DNA of 64,000 bases from Isoalcanivorax indicus (GTDB lineage Bacteria > Pseudomonadota > Gammaproteobacteria > Pseudomonadales > Alcanivoracaceae), in assembly GCF_003259185.1 (NCBI RefSeq), contig NZ_QGMP01000001.1, positions 992,001-1,056,000 of the forward strand, in the 5' to 3' direction. Numbering within the stretch: position 1 is the first letter of the stretch; each line of letters starts with the position of its first letter. Made by a program: the position numbers and the translations under genes. This document shows, piece after piece, positions 27,389-37,287 of the stretch. The notes under the pieces were generated by a model. The model was not told the origin of the DNA. It made no database searches and saw only the letters and a program-made list of their open reading frames with translations.

Positions 27389-28284
27389 TCAGGCACGGTG
27401 TTGAGAAGCTGTTTCGCTTTCGCTGCGTAATGCCTGGACTTCGGCTTCCGGTAACTCGGTGACGTCGGCAATGCTGGCATTGTCCAGGCGAGTCTTCTGA
27501 ATCAGCTTTCGGGCGGTGGCCACTCTGGCTTCTCGCAAGCCGCGTTCGAGGCCCTGTTCGAGACCTCGTTCCAGGCCCTGTTCCCTGAACCGTTCTGCAA
27601 ACCCTGTCATGGTGGTTGCCTCCTGCTGGTAGTGCTGTTCAAAAATCATACGCTCATTATTGTCGAGGCAGGTGTAGATGTCGACAAAGGTGGTGTACTT
27701 GGCGCGCTTGTCCGGGTTGTGCTCAAGAGCGTCCAGCCCTCGGATGGCGCTGGCATAGATGGCCAGTTTCAATTCGGGCGGCCAGCGCATGGTGGGTAAG
27801 GTCAGCCGGGCCACGATGTTGGGGCTCTCCAGGTAGTGCTCGGCAGGCATATCCGGCAGTACACAGCGAATATACCGAAAGCGCAGATAGTCGAAGAACT
27901 CGTTGCCCAGCACGATGCTCTCTGGTGCCCGGCGAGGCCGGTTGAGAAACACCACCACGGGCACCACCCGATCCGTGCCGAACAGCTCGGCCAGAGACAG
28001 GCTGTAGCGGGCCAGTTTATGCACCGAGAAACTGCCGGGGCGGTATGTTGCTCGATCACAAACAGCAGCGCTTCACAGCGCCCGTCGGGCCATTCCAGCA
28101 GGAGGGGAATATCCAGTTCCAGAAAGCGGTCGCTGAGGCGGTCCTTGAGCTGTTCCTCGCGGATGGGGGTAATAACCACCGCATCATCCAGATGGGTGGC
28201 TTCTTCCGGTGCAAACAGTTCAAGCGCCTGGCGAGGGTAGTCGAGTATCAGGTTCTTGAAATTCTGGTCATGGCTGTCCGGCAT
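27389..28284 (-). pseudogene. Rpn/YhgA-like nuclease, frameshifted
   Basis: Two open frames together make one Rpn family protein (PD-(D/E)XK, 'recombination-promoting nuclease/putative transposase') of about 300 residues. The first frame runs from the ATG at 28284 to about 28036 and carries FLELDIPLLLEWPDG and LLFVIEQ, the nuclease core. The second continues to 27389 and holds VHKLARYSLSLAELFG and the C-terminal GLERGLEQGLERGL repeats typical of the family. Adding one base in the GCCCCGG tract (plus strand 28035-28041) would join them. It is either a recent one-base deletion, a sequencing error, or slippage on the C/G run. The gene stands alone on the minus strand. Confidence 0.8.
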
Positions 28285-28474
28285 CGGGTTGTCATCCTTG
28301 ATCGTCGCCGTGATGTGTTGGCAGCGATGATCATGCCGAGCAGGAAGGAAACTGTCTGTCAGCCTCAGCGGGTGATTCTTGTAGGCAGGTTGCCAATACG
28401 CCCTGGCCTGCACCGGCATATGGGGCAGCCGACAGCGGAAAGAAGTTGCCAGCCGCGAGCCAGAGGGGAAGTAT

Positions 28475-28517
28475 GCTGGGCTGGTGCGCCAGTCCGATTC
28501 GCTGTGCTCAGCCCAGC
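28475..28517 (-). terminator. Long-loop hairpin downstream of ahpF
   Basis: GCTGGGCTG (28475-28483) and CAGCCCAGC (28509-28517) form a perfect 9-bp stem with a 25-base loop, 15 bp beyond the ahpF stop. There is no T tract. It could end the ahpF transcript, but the evidence is position only. The rest of 28285-28531 shows nothing further. Confidence 0.35.
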
Positions 28518-28531
28518 CTACGTGTGTGTTG

Positions 28532-30082
28532 TTAGCTGCGAATCAGGTGGTCGAAGGCGCTGAGGGCGGCCTTGGCCCCTTCACCCACAGCAATCACGAT
28601 CTGCTTGTAGGGCACGGTGGTCACGTCACCGGCAGCAAAGATGCCGGGGATCGAGGTGGCACCACGGTCGTCGATGATGATCTCGCCGAAGCGGCTCATC
28701 TCCACGGTGCCGGTCAGCCATTCGGTGTTCGGCACCAGGCCGATCTGGACAAACACTCCGGCCAGCTCAACGCGATGTTCTTCGCCGCTGTTCCGGTCCT
28801 TGTACACCAGGCCGTTGACCTTGCCGCCGTCGCCGGTGATTTCGGTGGTCTGGGCGCTCACCTGCACGGTCACGTTGGGCAGACTGTTCAGCTTCTTCTG
28901 CAACACCGCATCGGCACGCAGCTTGCCATCGAATTCCAGCAGGGTGACGTGCTCCACCAGGCCTGCCAGGTCAATGGCGGCTTCCACGCCGGAGTTGCCG
29001 CCGCCGATCACGGCGACTTTCTTGCCCTTGAACAGCGGGCCGTCGCAGTGCGGGCAGTAGGCCACGCCCTTGCCGCGGTATTCCTTTTCCCCGGGCACAT
29101 TCACTTCGCGCCAACGGGCGCCGGTGGCCAGAATCAGGGTTTTCGCTTTCAGCTTCGCGCCCGAGGCAAACTCCACTTCATGGAGGGCGCCATCGGTACC
29201 CGGAATCAGCTTCTGCGCGCGCTGCATATTCATGATGTCCACGTCGTAGCTCTGCACATGCTGTTCCAGCTGCGCGGCCAGATGCGGGCCATCGGTTTCC
29301 TTCACCGAGATGAAATTCTCGATAGCGTTGGTGTCCAGCACCTGGCCACCGAAACGTTCGGCGGCCACGCCGGTGTTGATACCTTTGCGGGCGGCGTAGA
29401 TGGCCGCCGCTGCGCCGGCCGGACCACCGCCGACCACCAGCACGTCGAAGGCGTCCTTGGCGTTCAGCTTCTCGGCGTCGCGGGCGGCGGCGCTGGTGTC
29501 GATCTTGCCGAGGACTTCCTCGACGCTCATGCGGCCCTGACCGAAGTGCTCGCCATTGAGAAAGACGGTCGGTACGGCCATCACCTGACGCTGCTCCACT
29601 TCGTCCTGGAACAGGGCGCCGTCGATGGCCACATGCCGGATGTTCGGGTTGAGCACGGCCATCAGGTTCAGGGCCTGTACGACATCCGGGCAGTTCTGGC
29701 ACGACAGCGAGAAATAGGTCTCGAAGCTGAAGCGGCCTTCAATGCCCTTGATCTGGGCGATGACGTCATCGCTGACTTTGGGCGGGTAGCCGCCGACTTG
29801 CAGCAGGGCCAGCACCAGCGACGTGAATTCGTGCCCCATGGGAATGCCGGCAAACACGATGCCCGTGTCTTCCCCCGGGCGATTGATGGCGAAAGACGGC
29901 TTGCGCGCATCGTTGCCCGCCGTATTCAGGGTGATCTTGTCGGACATGCCTTCTATTTCACGCAGCAGGTCCAGCAGTTCCTGTGATTTGCTGCCGTCAT
30001 CCACGGACGCGACCAGCTCCAGCGGCTGTTCGATGCGGTCCATGTAGGCTTGCATTTGCGCTTTCAGATTCGCGTCCAGCAT
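28532..30082 (-). CDS. ahpF: Alkyl hydroperoxide reductase subunit F
   Basis: AhpF is the FAD/NADH-dependent disulfide reductase that recharges AhpC. The product has 516 residues (E. coli 521). The N-terminal double thioredoxin fold has a CxxC at Cys128-Cys131 (SCQNCPDVV). The FAD motif GGGPAG lies near residue 218. The catalytic CPHC is at Cys343-Cys346, the NADH motif [10 protein letters not shown] near 360, and the C-terminal FAD stretch reads GIFAAGDVT. The start at 30082 (MLDANLK) matches the family start. It lies 189 bp after ahpC with a strong hairpin between, so expression may be lower than that of ahpC. Confidence 0.96.
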   Translation of the reverse strand: MLDANLKAQMQAYMDRIEQPLELVASVDDGSKSQELLDLLREIEGMSDKITLNTAGNDARKPSFAINRPGEDTGIVFAGIPMGHEFTSLVLALLQVGGYPPKVSDDVIAQIKGIEGRFSFETYFSLSCQNCPDVVQALNLMAVLNPNIRHVAIDGALFQDEVEQRQVMAVPTVFLNGEHFGQGRMSVEEVLGKIDTSAAARDAEKLNAKDAFDVLVVGGGPAGAAAAIYAARKGINTGVAAERFGGQVLDTNAIENFISVKETDGPHLAAQLEQHVQSYDVDIMNMQRAQKLIPGTDGALHEVEFASGAKLKAKTLILATGARWREVNVPGEKEYRGKGVAYCPHCDGPLFKGKKVAVIGGGNSGVEAAIDLAGLVEHVTLLEFDGKLRADAVLQKKLNSLPNVTVQVSAQTTEITGDGGKVNGLVYKDRNSGEEHRVELAGVFVQIGLVPNTEWLTGTVEMSRFGEIIIDDRGATSIPGIFAAGDVTTVPYKQIVIAVGEGAKAALSAFDHLIRS

Positions 30083-30231
30083 GTACGGGGTCTCCACCAT
30101 CAGATCAGTTCAGTTTTTCGGAATTGCAGATACAGCAACGCCCGGGAAAGCCGTCGCAGCCCATGCCAGGCCGCTTGTGGCAGCGAGGCGGGTTTGCGCA
30201 GGATAAGGCCAGCCCGGGCGAATTCAGTGCC

Positions 30232-30255
30232 GGCCAGCGCCGTCAGGCGCTGGCC
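30232..30255 (-). promoter_or_regulatory. Strong hairpin in the ahpC-ahpF gap
   Basis: GGCCAGCGCC (30232-30241) and GGCGCTGGCC (30246-30255) form a perfect 10-bp stem with a 4-base loop, 16 bp after the ahpC stop. No T tract follows on the minus strand. It is likely a partial terminator or an RNase-protecting hairpin that sets the ahpC:ahpF ratio. Confidence 0.55.
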
Positions 30256-30271
30256 TTGCCGGATGACCGAC

Positions 30272-30835
30272 TCAGATCTTGCCAACCAGGTCCAGAGACG
30301 GTGCCAGGGTGGACTCGCCTTCCTTCCACTTGGCCGGGCAGACTTCACCCGGGTGGGCGGCCACGTACTGGGCTGCCTTGACCTTGCGCAGCAGGTCGGA
30401 GGCGTCACGGCCGATACCTTCGGCGGTCACTTCCACAGCCTGGATGACACCCTGCGGATCGACGATGAAGGTGCCACGGTTGGCCAGGCCCTGATCTTCG
30501 CGCAGCACGTCAAAGTTGCGGCTGATCTGCATGGTCGGGTCGCCGATCATGGTGTACTTGATCTTGCGGATGGTGTCGGAAGCGTCGTGCCATGCCTTGT
30601 GGGTGAAGTGGGTATCGGTGGATACGGAGTAGATTTCCACGCCCATCTTCTGGAATTCGTCGTAGTAATCAGCCACGTCGCCCAGTTCGGTCGGGCAGAC
30701 GAAGGTGAAGTCGGCCGGGTAGAAGAAGAACACAGCCCATTTGCCTTTTACATCGGTGTCGCTGACTTCGATGAATTCGCCGTTCTTGAATGCTTGTGCC
30801 TTGAACGGTTTGATTTCGGTGTTGATCACTGACAT
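30272..30835 (-). CDS. ahpC: Alkyl hydroperoxide reductase subunit C (peroxiredoxin)
   Basis: AhpC is a typical 2-Cys peroxiredoxin that reduces peroxides. At 187 residues it equals the E. coli protein. The peroxidatic Cys47 is in FTFVCPTEL and the resolving Cys166 in EVCPAKW. AAGGAG precedes the start. It is the first gene of ahpC-ahpF; a palindrome about 75 bp upstream may be an OxyR-type site. Confidence 0.97.
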   Translation of the reverse strand: MSVINTEIKPFKAQAFKNGEFIEVSDTDVKGKWAVFFFYPADFTFVCPTELGDVADYYDEFQKMGVEIYSVSTDTHFTHKAWHDASDTIRKIKYTMIGDPTMQISRNFDVLREDQGLANRGTFIVDPQGVIQAVEVTAEGIGRDASDLLRKVKAAQYVAAHPGEVCPAKWKEGESTLAPSLDLVGKI

Positions 30836-30910
30836 GTCATTAAGCTCCTTCGAAGGTGTTGTCGATCAGACGGGGTGTAGCATACGGCCTGTTGGCCGAT
30901 ATTCATAATG

Positions 30911-30932
30911 GATAGCTGATATGGCTGCTATC
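30911..30932 (-). promoter_or_regulatory. GATAGC/GCTATC palindrome upstream of ahpC, possible OxyR site
   Basis: GATAGC (30911-30916) and GCTATC (30927-30932) are inverted repeats with a 10-base spacer. The ATAG/CTAT half-sites fit OxyR, but the spacing is longer than the textbook N7 between them, so the match is partial. It lies 76-97 bp upstream of the ahpC start. The remaining sequence to 31084 shows no gene. Confidence 0.35.
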
Positions 30933-31084
30933 GGTTTTGCCAATACATGTGCCGCAGCCCGCGCGCTGTCCGCGCAGCCCTGCACCAGCTTCGTGAGGGG
31001 TGGGGGCGGTGTGACTGATTTCAATGGGTTGCGCGGGCTGAGTGGTTGTTTTTTGAGCATTTCCCTGCGCCGACCTGGTGCGCC

Positions 31085-32143
31085 TCAGGCGCGCAGGGCC
31101 GACAGATCGCCCTGTTGCAGGCGTTGCAGGTCTTCCACCAGCGCTTCGGAGCGCTTCATGGCCTCGCCCCAGTCGCGGATACGCTGCTCGTCCGGCATGC
31201 GATTGAAGTCGCGCCGGTCGGGAATGCGCCCGTTGGGTAATCCGGCGACCCAGTCATCGCTGGGGCAGAGAATGACCACGTTATCGTAGTGACGCGGGTT
31301 GGCGCGGCGCCATTTCAGGGCCTTGTCAAACCAGCCCGGCGTGACACGCGGGTAGAAATGCGGATAGAGCACCAGGCCGTCCTGGCTGAACGGAATGTCG
31401 AAGTGGTAGTCGGTGATGCCGCCATCGTAGTAGATGCCGGGGCCGGCACCGGGAATGTCCGGGATGCCGCTGAGCACCAGTGGAATGGCCCCTGAAGCCA
31501 GAATGGCGGGGCGCAGATTATCGGCGGCCAGGGCCACCTGGCGGGTGGGCAGATCCTTCAGGTGATAGAAGGGCGGCTGGTCGTCGGCGGCGTGGAACAG
31601 CACCCGCTCGAAGAAACCGCCCAGGGTGCGGCGGTGCACGGCATTGGCCAGGGCGGTCAGGCCCAGGCCGGCGGCTTGCAGCGCGCGTTGCCGGGCCGCG
31701 TTGAGGCCGCGCGCGCGGGCGGCGATCAGGTTCAGTTTGATGACCGGGTTGTTGAGCACCTGCTGCACGGCCGCGTCGCCGGGCAGCACTGCATCAAGCA
31801 GGCGATGAGTGTGCCGGGTGATTTCGTCGAAACCCATGCCGGGGGCATAACAGATATGTTGATAGGCCTCGGCGAAGCGGCGCGAGGCGGCGGCCGGATC
31901 GGCCTGGGCAAAGCAGGCAAAGCGCCAGGCCCCGGCGGACGACCCGATCAGATGCAGAGGCGTGTCACGTCCGGCAAAGAAGTCGCCGAACAGATATTCG
32001 TCCAGCTTCGCCAGGGCCAGCCACTTGGGCCCGCCGCTGGCGCCCACCATGACGCGGATGTCCTCCTGACGCAGGCCATCCTTCTCGATATGGGCGCGGG
32101 CGCGGGCACCCGCGATAACGCGCAGCGCAGGCTGTCTGTTCAT
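31085..32143 (-). CDS. Patatin-like phospholipase
   Basis: A 352-residue patatin-fold lipid hydrolase. The nucleophile elbow is GSSAG in LIGSSAGAW (near residue 75), and the catalytic Asp lies in YYDGGITDYH. An oxyanion-type Gly stretch (GASGGPKW) precedes. No signal peptide is seen. It begins 4 bp after the metG stop, so it is probably cotranscribed with metG. The substrate (phospholipid or acyl ester) is unknown. Confidence 0.83.
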   Translation of the reverse strand: MNRQPALRVIAGARARAHIEKDGLRQEDIRVMVGASGGPKWLALAKLDEYLFGDFFAGRDTPLHLIGSSAGAWRFACFAQADPAAASRRFAEAYQHICYAPGMGFDEITRHTHRLLDAVLPGDAAVQQVLNNPVIKLNLIAARARGLNAARQRALQAAGLGLTALANAVHRRTLGGFFERVLFHAADDQPPFYHLKDLPTRQVALAADNLRPAILASGAIPLVLSGIPDIPGAGPGIYYDGGITDYHFDIPFSQDGLVLYPHFYPRVTPGWFDKALKWRRANPRHYDNVVILCPSDDWVAGLPNGRIPDRRDFNRMPDEQRIRDWGEAMKRSEALVEDLQRLQQGDLSALRA

Positions 32144-32147
32144 CAGT

Positions 32148-34208
32148 TCAGCGTACTTCCATGCCAGGCTCGGCGCCGCTGTCCGGGCTGAGCAGGAAAA
32201 TTTCACTGCCACCGGGACCGGCAGCCAGCACCATGCCTTCGGACAGCCCGAACTTCATCTTGCGCGGCGCCAGGTTGGCCACCATCACCGTCAGACGGCC
32301 TTCGATATCCTCTGGCGCATACTTCGCCTTGATGCCTGCGAAGACGTTGCGGGTGTCGCCGTGGCCAATATCCAGCGTCAGTTGCAGCAGCTTGTCGGCT
32401 CCCTCGACATGGGCGGCTTTGACGATTCGCGCTACGCGCAGCTTCACTTTGCTGAAGTCGTCGATGCTGATCGGCTCGTCATTCCCGGCAGGCGCTGCCT
32501 GTTTTTTCTTTGGCTTGCTCTGCTTTGTCGGGGCGGTTTCGGTGGCCGTCTGCGCTTCGCCGCTGGTGTCTTTCGAGTCAGCCAGCATGGCGTCCACCTG
32601 TGCCATGTCCACGCGGTTGAGCAGGGCGCTGAAACGGTCGATGGCGTGCTCGCCCAGCAGCCGATCGGCATCCTGCCAGCGCAGTGGCTCAACCTTCAGA
32701 AACGCCTCGGCTTTTTCTGCCAGCGTGGGCAGCACCGGCTTCAGGTACAGCGCCAGCAGGCGGAACACGTTCAGGGCCGTGGCGCAGACGGCCAGCACCT
32801 CGGCCTCGCGGCCGTCCTCTTTTGCCAGCTTCCAGGGGGCACGTGCCTGAATATATTCATTGGCCTGGTCGGCCAGCAACATGATTTCGCGCATGGCCTT
32901 GCCAAATTCGCGGGTTTCGTACAGCGCGGCGATCCCCGTGGCGGCTTGCTGCACGCTCTGCACCAGCTCGGCATTGTCCAGCGTGGCGGGCAGGGTGCCG
33001 CCGAACTTGTGCACGAAGTTGCCGGTGCGGCTGGCGATGTTCACTACCTTGCCGACCAGATCGGCATTGACCCGCTGCACGAAGTCTTCCAGGTTCAGGT
33101 CGAAATCATCCACGCCCTTGCCCAGCTTGGCAGCAAAGTAATAGCGCAGATATTGCGGGTCCAGATGTTTGAGGTAGGTGCTGGCCTTGATAAAGGTGCC
33201 ACGCGATTTCGACATCTTGGCGCCGTTGACGGTGACGAACCCGTGCACGTGCAGGGCCGTGGGCTTGCGCAGCCCGGCGCCTTCCAGCATGGCGGGCCAG
33301 AACAGGCCGTGGAAATTGACGATGTCCTTGCCGATGAAGTGGTGCAATTCGGCATCGGAATCGGCTTTCCAGTAATCGTCGAAGTTTTCGCCGGTCCTGT
33401 CGCAATAGTGGCGGAAGCTGGCCATGTAGCCCACCGGTGCGTCCATCCACACATAGAAATACTTGCCCGGCCAGCCGGGAATCTCGAAACCGAAGTAGGG
33501 GGCTTCGCGGCTGATGTCCCAGGGCTGCAGCCCGGCGTCCACCCACTCACGCAGCTTGTTGGCTACGCTCGGTTGCAGGGCGTCGCTGGCGAGCCAGTCA
33601 CGCAGCATGGCTTCGAACTTCGGCAGATCGAAAAACAGTTGCGTGGTGGGCTTTTCCACCGGGGTGGCGCGGGTCAGGGTGGAGTAGGGGTCCACCAGTT
33701 CGCCGGGCGTATAGGTGGCACCGCAGACTTCACAATTGTCGCCGTACTGATCGGCCGCGCCGCATTTCGGGCAGGTGCCGCGCACGAAGCGGTCGGCCAG
33801 GAACATGCCCTTGACCGGGTCATACAGCTGGGTGATTTCCTTTTCCAGGATATGGCCCGCGTCGCGGTTGGCCAGATAGATCTGCTCCGACAGCGCGCGA
33901 TTTTCCGGGCTGTGGGTGCTGTGGTAGTGATCGTAGCGGATCAGGAAGGCAGCAAAGTCCTGCTCATGCTCGGCCTGTACCCGGGCGATCTGCTCTTCCG
34001 GGGTCAGACCCTGTTCCTCGGCCTTGAGCATGATGGCGGTGCCATGAGCATCATCCGCGCACACGTAGATACAGTGCTCGCCACGCATCTTCTGGAAGCG
34101 CACCCAGATATCCGTCTGGATATGCTCCAGCATATGGCCCAGGTGAATCGAGCCGTTGGCGTAGGGCAGGGCACTGGTCACCAGAATCTTGCGTGGTGCG
34201 TCGGTCAT
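32148..34208 (-). CDS. metG: Methionine--tRNA ligase
   Basis: MetG charges tRNA-Met and initiator tRNA with methionine. The 686-residue product has the HIGH-type motif SIHLGHMLE near the N-terminus, a zinc knuckle ([18 protein letters not shown]), KMSKSRGTF, and a C-terminal EMAP/Trbp-like tRNA-binding domain (about residues 580-686) after a Lys/Ala linker. It is cytoplasmic and essential. In several relatives metG is next to apbC; here apbC lies 24 kb away. Confidence 0.97.
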   Translation of the reverse strand: MTDAPRKILVTSALPYANGSIHLGHMLEHIQTDIWVRFQKMRGEHCIYVCADDAHGTAIMLKAEEQGLTPEEQIARVQAEHEQDFAAFLIRYDHYHSTHSPENRALSEQIYLANRDAGHILEKEITQLYDPVKGMFLADRFVRGTCPKCGAADQYGDNCEVCGATYTPGELVDPYSTLTRATPVEKPTTQLFFDLPKFEAMLRDWLASDALQPSVANKLREWVDAGLQPWDISREAPYFGFEIPGWPGKYFYVWMDAPVGYMASFRHYCDRTGENFDDYWKADSDAELHHFIGKDIVNFHGLFWPAMLEGAGLRKPTALHVHGFVTVNGAKMSKSRGTFIKASTYLKHLDPQYLRYYFAAKLGKGVDDFDLNLEDFVQRVNADLVGKVVNIASRTGNFVHKFGGTLPATLDNAELVQSVQQAATGIAALYETREFGKAMREIMLLADQANEYIQARAPWKLAKEDGREAEVLAVCATALNVFRLLALYLKPVLPTLAEKAEAFLKVEPLRWQDADRLLGEHAIDRFSALLNRVDMAQVDAMLADSKDTSGEAQTATETAPTKQSKPKKKQAAPAGNDEPISIDDFSKVKLRVARIVKAAHVEGADKLLQLTLDIGHGDTRNVFAGIKAKYAPEDIEGRLTVMVANLAPRKMKFGLSEGMVLAAGPGGSEIFLLSPDSGAEPGMEVR

Positions 34209-34283
34209 GGCGCGGGAAGTCCGTCAGCAGGTCAGGGCGCCCAATGATAAGGGCCGGGGGGCGTTGGTGCCACCCGTCCGGAT

Positions 34284-37133
34284 TCAGGCATCCACCTGGC
34301 GGCGCAGGGAGCGGCGAATGGCATCGATGACCTGATCGCGGGACACCGGTTTGCTCAGGTAATCATCCACCCCCGCATCGCGGGCGTGCTGGACATGCTC
34401 GGCGGAGGCATGGGCACTCAGCGCGATGATCCAGCTGCGGATGCCGGTGTCCTGCTCCCCAGCCCGGATCTGCCGGGTGGCCTCATAGCCGTCGATGGTG
34501 GGCAGCTCCGAATCCATGAAAATCACGTGCCATGGCTGCCGTGCCCGCTGAACCTGAAGCAGAGCTTCATCGCCATCACTGACCAGCGTCGCGCGAATGC
34601 CTGCTGTACGCAGTATCGAGTCGATGACCAACTGGTTGACAGCATTGTCCTCCACCACCAGCACGCGCAGACCACTGAGTTCATCCTGTTCGCTGGGCGT
34701 CTCGCCACGGCGCGGCAGGGGAGACGCGGCGGCGGGCTTGCGAACCGGTGTCAGGCGGCCGATCAGCAAGCCCCGCAGCGCACGGGCGCGAACTGGCGTT
34801 TCCAGCAGTGGCGCCGCAAGACTCAGGTCGGTGGCGGCGTCGGTCGTACTGGGCTGCTCCCCGGTGGCACCGGCGAGCAGCAGGGCAGCAGGGCGCAGCG
34901 TATCCGGCATGGCGGCCAGATCATCACGGAAGCGCCGGTTGACCAGCAGCGCATCGAACGGCTGCCATGATGCCGCTCGCTCCAGTCGTTCACGGGCCTC
35001 TTTCATGGTGCGGCAGTCATCGACCTCCATGCCCCAACGGGCAGCCATCTGCGAGACGCTCAGGCAGAACGACGGATCCGGATCGACCACCAGCAGGCGT
35101 TTGCGTTGCAGGGCGGGGACCAGCGCTGGCGCGCTGCTGCTGCGGCTCTTCACCGTGAACCAGAAGGTTGCACCACGCCCCGGGGAGCTGTTGACGCCGA
35201 TGTCGCCGCCGAGCATCTCGCACAGGCGCTTGCTGATCGCCAGGCCCAGCCCGGCACCGCGTCGCTGCCGTGGCCCGCTGCCTTCGGCATGGCCGAACTC
35301 GCGGAACAGGTTGCGCTGCTGGGTATCGTCGAGGCCACAACCGGTATCGGACACCTCGAACTGGAGAATACAGTTGCCCTGCGCATCAGGCGGCTGCCGC
35401 AATGCCACATGCAGGGCGATTTGCCCATGGTCGGTAAACTTGAAGGCGTTGCTGATCAGGTTGGTGATGACCTGTTTGAGGCGCACCGGATCGGTATGGA
35501 TCACTTCCGGCACGCGGCTGTCCAGATAGGTATGGATAGGCAGGTTGCGCTCGCTGGCCAGCAGGGCAAACAGTGATACGCAATCATCCACCAGATCCTC
35601 CACCCGGACCTCTGTGCTCTCCAGTTCCAGTTTGCCGGCCTCGATGCGCGAATAATCGAGAATGTCGTTGATCACCGTGAGCAGCGACTGGGTAGACTGG
35701 AAAATGGTGTCCACATATTGCGACTGCTGGTGCGACAGCGGCGTGCGCCGCAGCAGGTCGGTCATGCCCAGCACGCCATTCATGGGCGTGCGGATCTCGT
35801 GACTCATGGTGGCGAGGAACTCACTCTTGGCCTGATTGCGGGCGCCGGCCTTGAAGGCTTCCATTTCTGCCAGGGCACGTTCCTGTACCGAAGACGAGTA
35901 CTCCCCCTTGAGCCGGTTGATGCGCCAGGCCAGCGCAAACGACAACAGCACCACTTCGATGAAGACGCCCACCTGGACGAGGTACTCGGTGAACGCATTG
36001 CGCGGTATCCAGCCGAACTTGCTCATCGCCATGGCAGCGGTACCGACGATGAAGCACACCCAGGCGATGGTGAAGAGGCGCGCCTCCGGGTCGCCCTGCC
36101 GTGTGCGCAGCAGCCCCACCGCCAGGATGCTCAGGTCCATCAGCAGGATGGCGAACACCTGAATCGGCAGGATCAGGAACCGGTCGACGAAGGGCGTGAT
36201 GGCCAGCAGGCCGACACCGATGCCGACATGAAAGCGCAGCAGGCTCGCCAGGTGCGGTGCGCGCTGCTTCAGATCAAGGAAGTGGATGGTGAACAGGGGC
36301 GGCAACAGGACGATGAGCGGCAGCAGATACATGGTGCCGTAGGCGCTGATCAGCGCACTGCCTGGCCAGACGTAACGCTGGGCGAAGCCATGCAGGATCG
36401 CCAGGAACAGCGTGATGGTGAAGGACCAGGCCACATACAGCAGGTAGACCCGCTCGCGGATCGAGAAGTACAGGCACAGGTTGTAGAGAATCATTACCAG
36501 CATGGCGCCGAAGAACAGACCCTGCAGGAGCAGGGTGTTCTGCGCCCCCCGTTCCATGGCGCCGCGCTCCAGGACCGCCAGCGGGACCTGAAGGCTGTAC
36601 ACGGAACTGATGCGCAGGAAGGCGTCGGCGCTGTCGCCGGGCGTCAGGGCCAGCGGGAACGTCGGAAGCTGGTAGGGATAGGGACGCAAGTCATAGCGCA
36701 GGTCATTGCCGGCGCGCGCCACATCGATGACGGTGCCGTCCTCCTGCCGTAACCAGAAATCGATTTCCGCAAGCAGGGAATAACCCACCTGCAACAGCCA
36801 CTGCTGGCCCGGGTCGGCCTGATTGTCCAGCCTCAGACGCAGCCAGCACTGGTCCCGGGTGAAACCGCGATTGGGAATCCTGTGGCCCACCGGCTGCCAG
36901 TCCAGTATCTCCGGATCAGCGAGTACCGCATCGGCGCGGGGCGCCTCGTCCGGTGACACGCAATGGATCAGGGCGTGACGATGCGCATCACGGTGGGTCA
37001 GCGGCTGGTCCTGCAGCGTCAGAACGGCTGCGGCGCCGACACCCGGGCACAGCCCGAGCAGCAGTGCAAGGCACCCCGCCAGCCACGCCAGAGGTCGCCC
37101 ATTCGCCCGGCGCGCACTCGTCATTGATTGCAT
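34284..37133 (-). CDS. 7TMR-DISM hybrid sensor histidine kinase with degenerate and intact receivers
   Basis: A 949-residue membrane kinase. It has a signal sequence (about 15-35), a periplasmic 7TMR-DISMED2 domain (about 40-185), a seven-helix 7TM-DISM block (about 200-395), and HisKA with the phospho-His in [11 protein letters not shown] (near 445). The HATPase has NAFKF, GCGLDD and GAGLGLAI. A receiver-like domain follows (about 680-780) whose phospho-acceptor region reads FDALLVNR, with Asn where Asp is expected, and then an intact receiver (about 820-940, IFMDSELPTIDGYEA). No regulator gene is adjacent. The signal is unknown; DISM kinases sense carbohydrates or cell-surface cues. Confidence 0.9.
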   Translation of the reverse strand: MQSMTSARRANGRPLAWLAGCLALLLGLCPGVGAAAVLTLQDQPLTHRDAHRHALIHCVSPDEAPRADAVLADPEILDWQPVGHRIPNRGFTRDQCWLRLRLDNQADPGQQWLLQVGYSLLAEIDFWLRQEDGTVIDVARAGNDLRYDLRPYPYQLPTFPLALTPGDSADAFLRISSVYSLQVPLAVLERGAMERGAQNTLLLQGLFFGAMLVMILYNLCLYFSIRERVYLLYVAWSFTITLFLAILHGFAQRYVWPGSALISAYGTMYLLPLIVLLPPLFTIHFLDLKQRAPHLASLLRFHVGIGVGLLAITPFVDRFLILPIQVFAILLMDLSILAVGLLRTRQGDPEARLFTIAWVCFIVGTAAMAMSKFGWIPRNAFTEYLVQVGVFIEVVLLSFALAWRINRLKGEYSSSVQERALAEMEAFKAGARNQAKSEFLATMSHEIRTPMNGVLGMTDLLRRTPLSHQQSQYVDTIFQSTQSLLTVINDILDYSRIEAGKLELESTEVRVEDLVDDCVSLFALLASERNLPIHTYLDSRVPEVIHTDPVRLKQVITNLISNAFKFTDHGQIALHVALRQPPDAQGNCILQFEVSDTGCGLDDTQQRNLFREFGHAEGSGPRQRRGAGLGLAISKRLCEMLGGDIGVNSSPGRGATFWFTVKSRSSSAPALVPALQRKRLLVVDPDPSFCLSVSQMAARWGMEVDDCRTMKEARERLERAASWQPFDALLVNRRFRDDLAAMPDTLRPAALLLAGATGEQPSTTDAATDLSLAAPLLETPVRARALRGLLIGRLTPVRKPAAASPLPRRGETPSEQDELSGLRVLVVEDNAVNQLVIDSILRTAGIRATLVSDGDEALLQVQRARQPWHVIFMDSELPTIDGYEATRQIRAGEQDTGIRSWIIALSAHASAEHVQHARDAGVDDYLSKPVSRDQVIDAIRRSLRRQVDA

Positions 37134-37160
37134 CCTGCCCCCCGCTGTCAGCGGTACATC

Positions 37161-37188
37161 TTACGTCCTGTTGGTTACGTCCTGCTGG
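37161..37188 (+). repeat. Tandem 14-bp duplication in the kinase/PhoD gap
   Basis: TTACGTCCTGTTGG is followed at once by TTACGTCCTGCTGG, one mismatch in 14. It sits in the divergent intergenic region, just before the -35 element of the PhoD-type gene. It may be replication slippage or a doubled regulator site. Confidence 0.6.
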
Positions 37189-37190
37189 GG

Positions 37191-37219
37191 TTGGTACTTT
37201 ATTCCTATCCGTTTATGGT
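37191..37219 (+). promoter_or_regulatory. Candidate promoter of the PhoD-type gene
   Basis: TTGGTA (37191-37196) and TATGGT (37214-37219) are 17 bp apart, each four of six to consensus. It lies about 60 bp upstream of the start. Confidence 0.4.
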
Positions 37220-37248
37220 AGCGGTCGGTCATGTCGCAGAGCAAGGGA

Positions 37249-37287
37249 CAATGCGGGTCAACAATGCGGGGTAAGCAATGCGGGTAG
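37249..37287 (+). repeat. Triplicated CAATGCGGG over the PhoD start codon
   Basis: Three imperfect 12-14-bp direct repeats (CAATGCGGGTCAA, CAATGCGGGGTAAG, CAATGCGGGTAG) each contain an ATG. The first two ATGs (37251, 37264) open seven-codon frames that stop before or just after the true start (37278). The best ribosome site (AAGGGA) is in front of the first ATG, so the leader peptides may compete with the main start. Confidence 0.6.

Noticed and set aside
28030-28045. Programmed frameshift in the Rpn gene
   Set aside because: No classic slippery heptamer with a downstream hairpin was seen, so mutation or sequencing error is simpler.
28484-29986. 500-codon plus-strand frame opposite ahpF
   Set aside because: AhpF is complete and conserved on the minus strand; this frame is its shadow.
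30866-31060. 64-codon minus-strand frame upstream of ahpC
   Set aside because: It has no ribosome site, no motif, and covers the likely ahpC promoter.
32361-34247. 628-codon plus-strand frame opposite metG
   Set aside because: It is a shadow of MetG, with low-complexity Gly/Val/Gln composition and no family.
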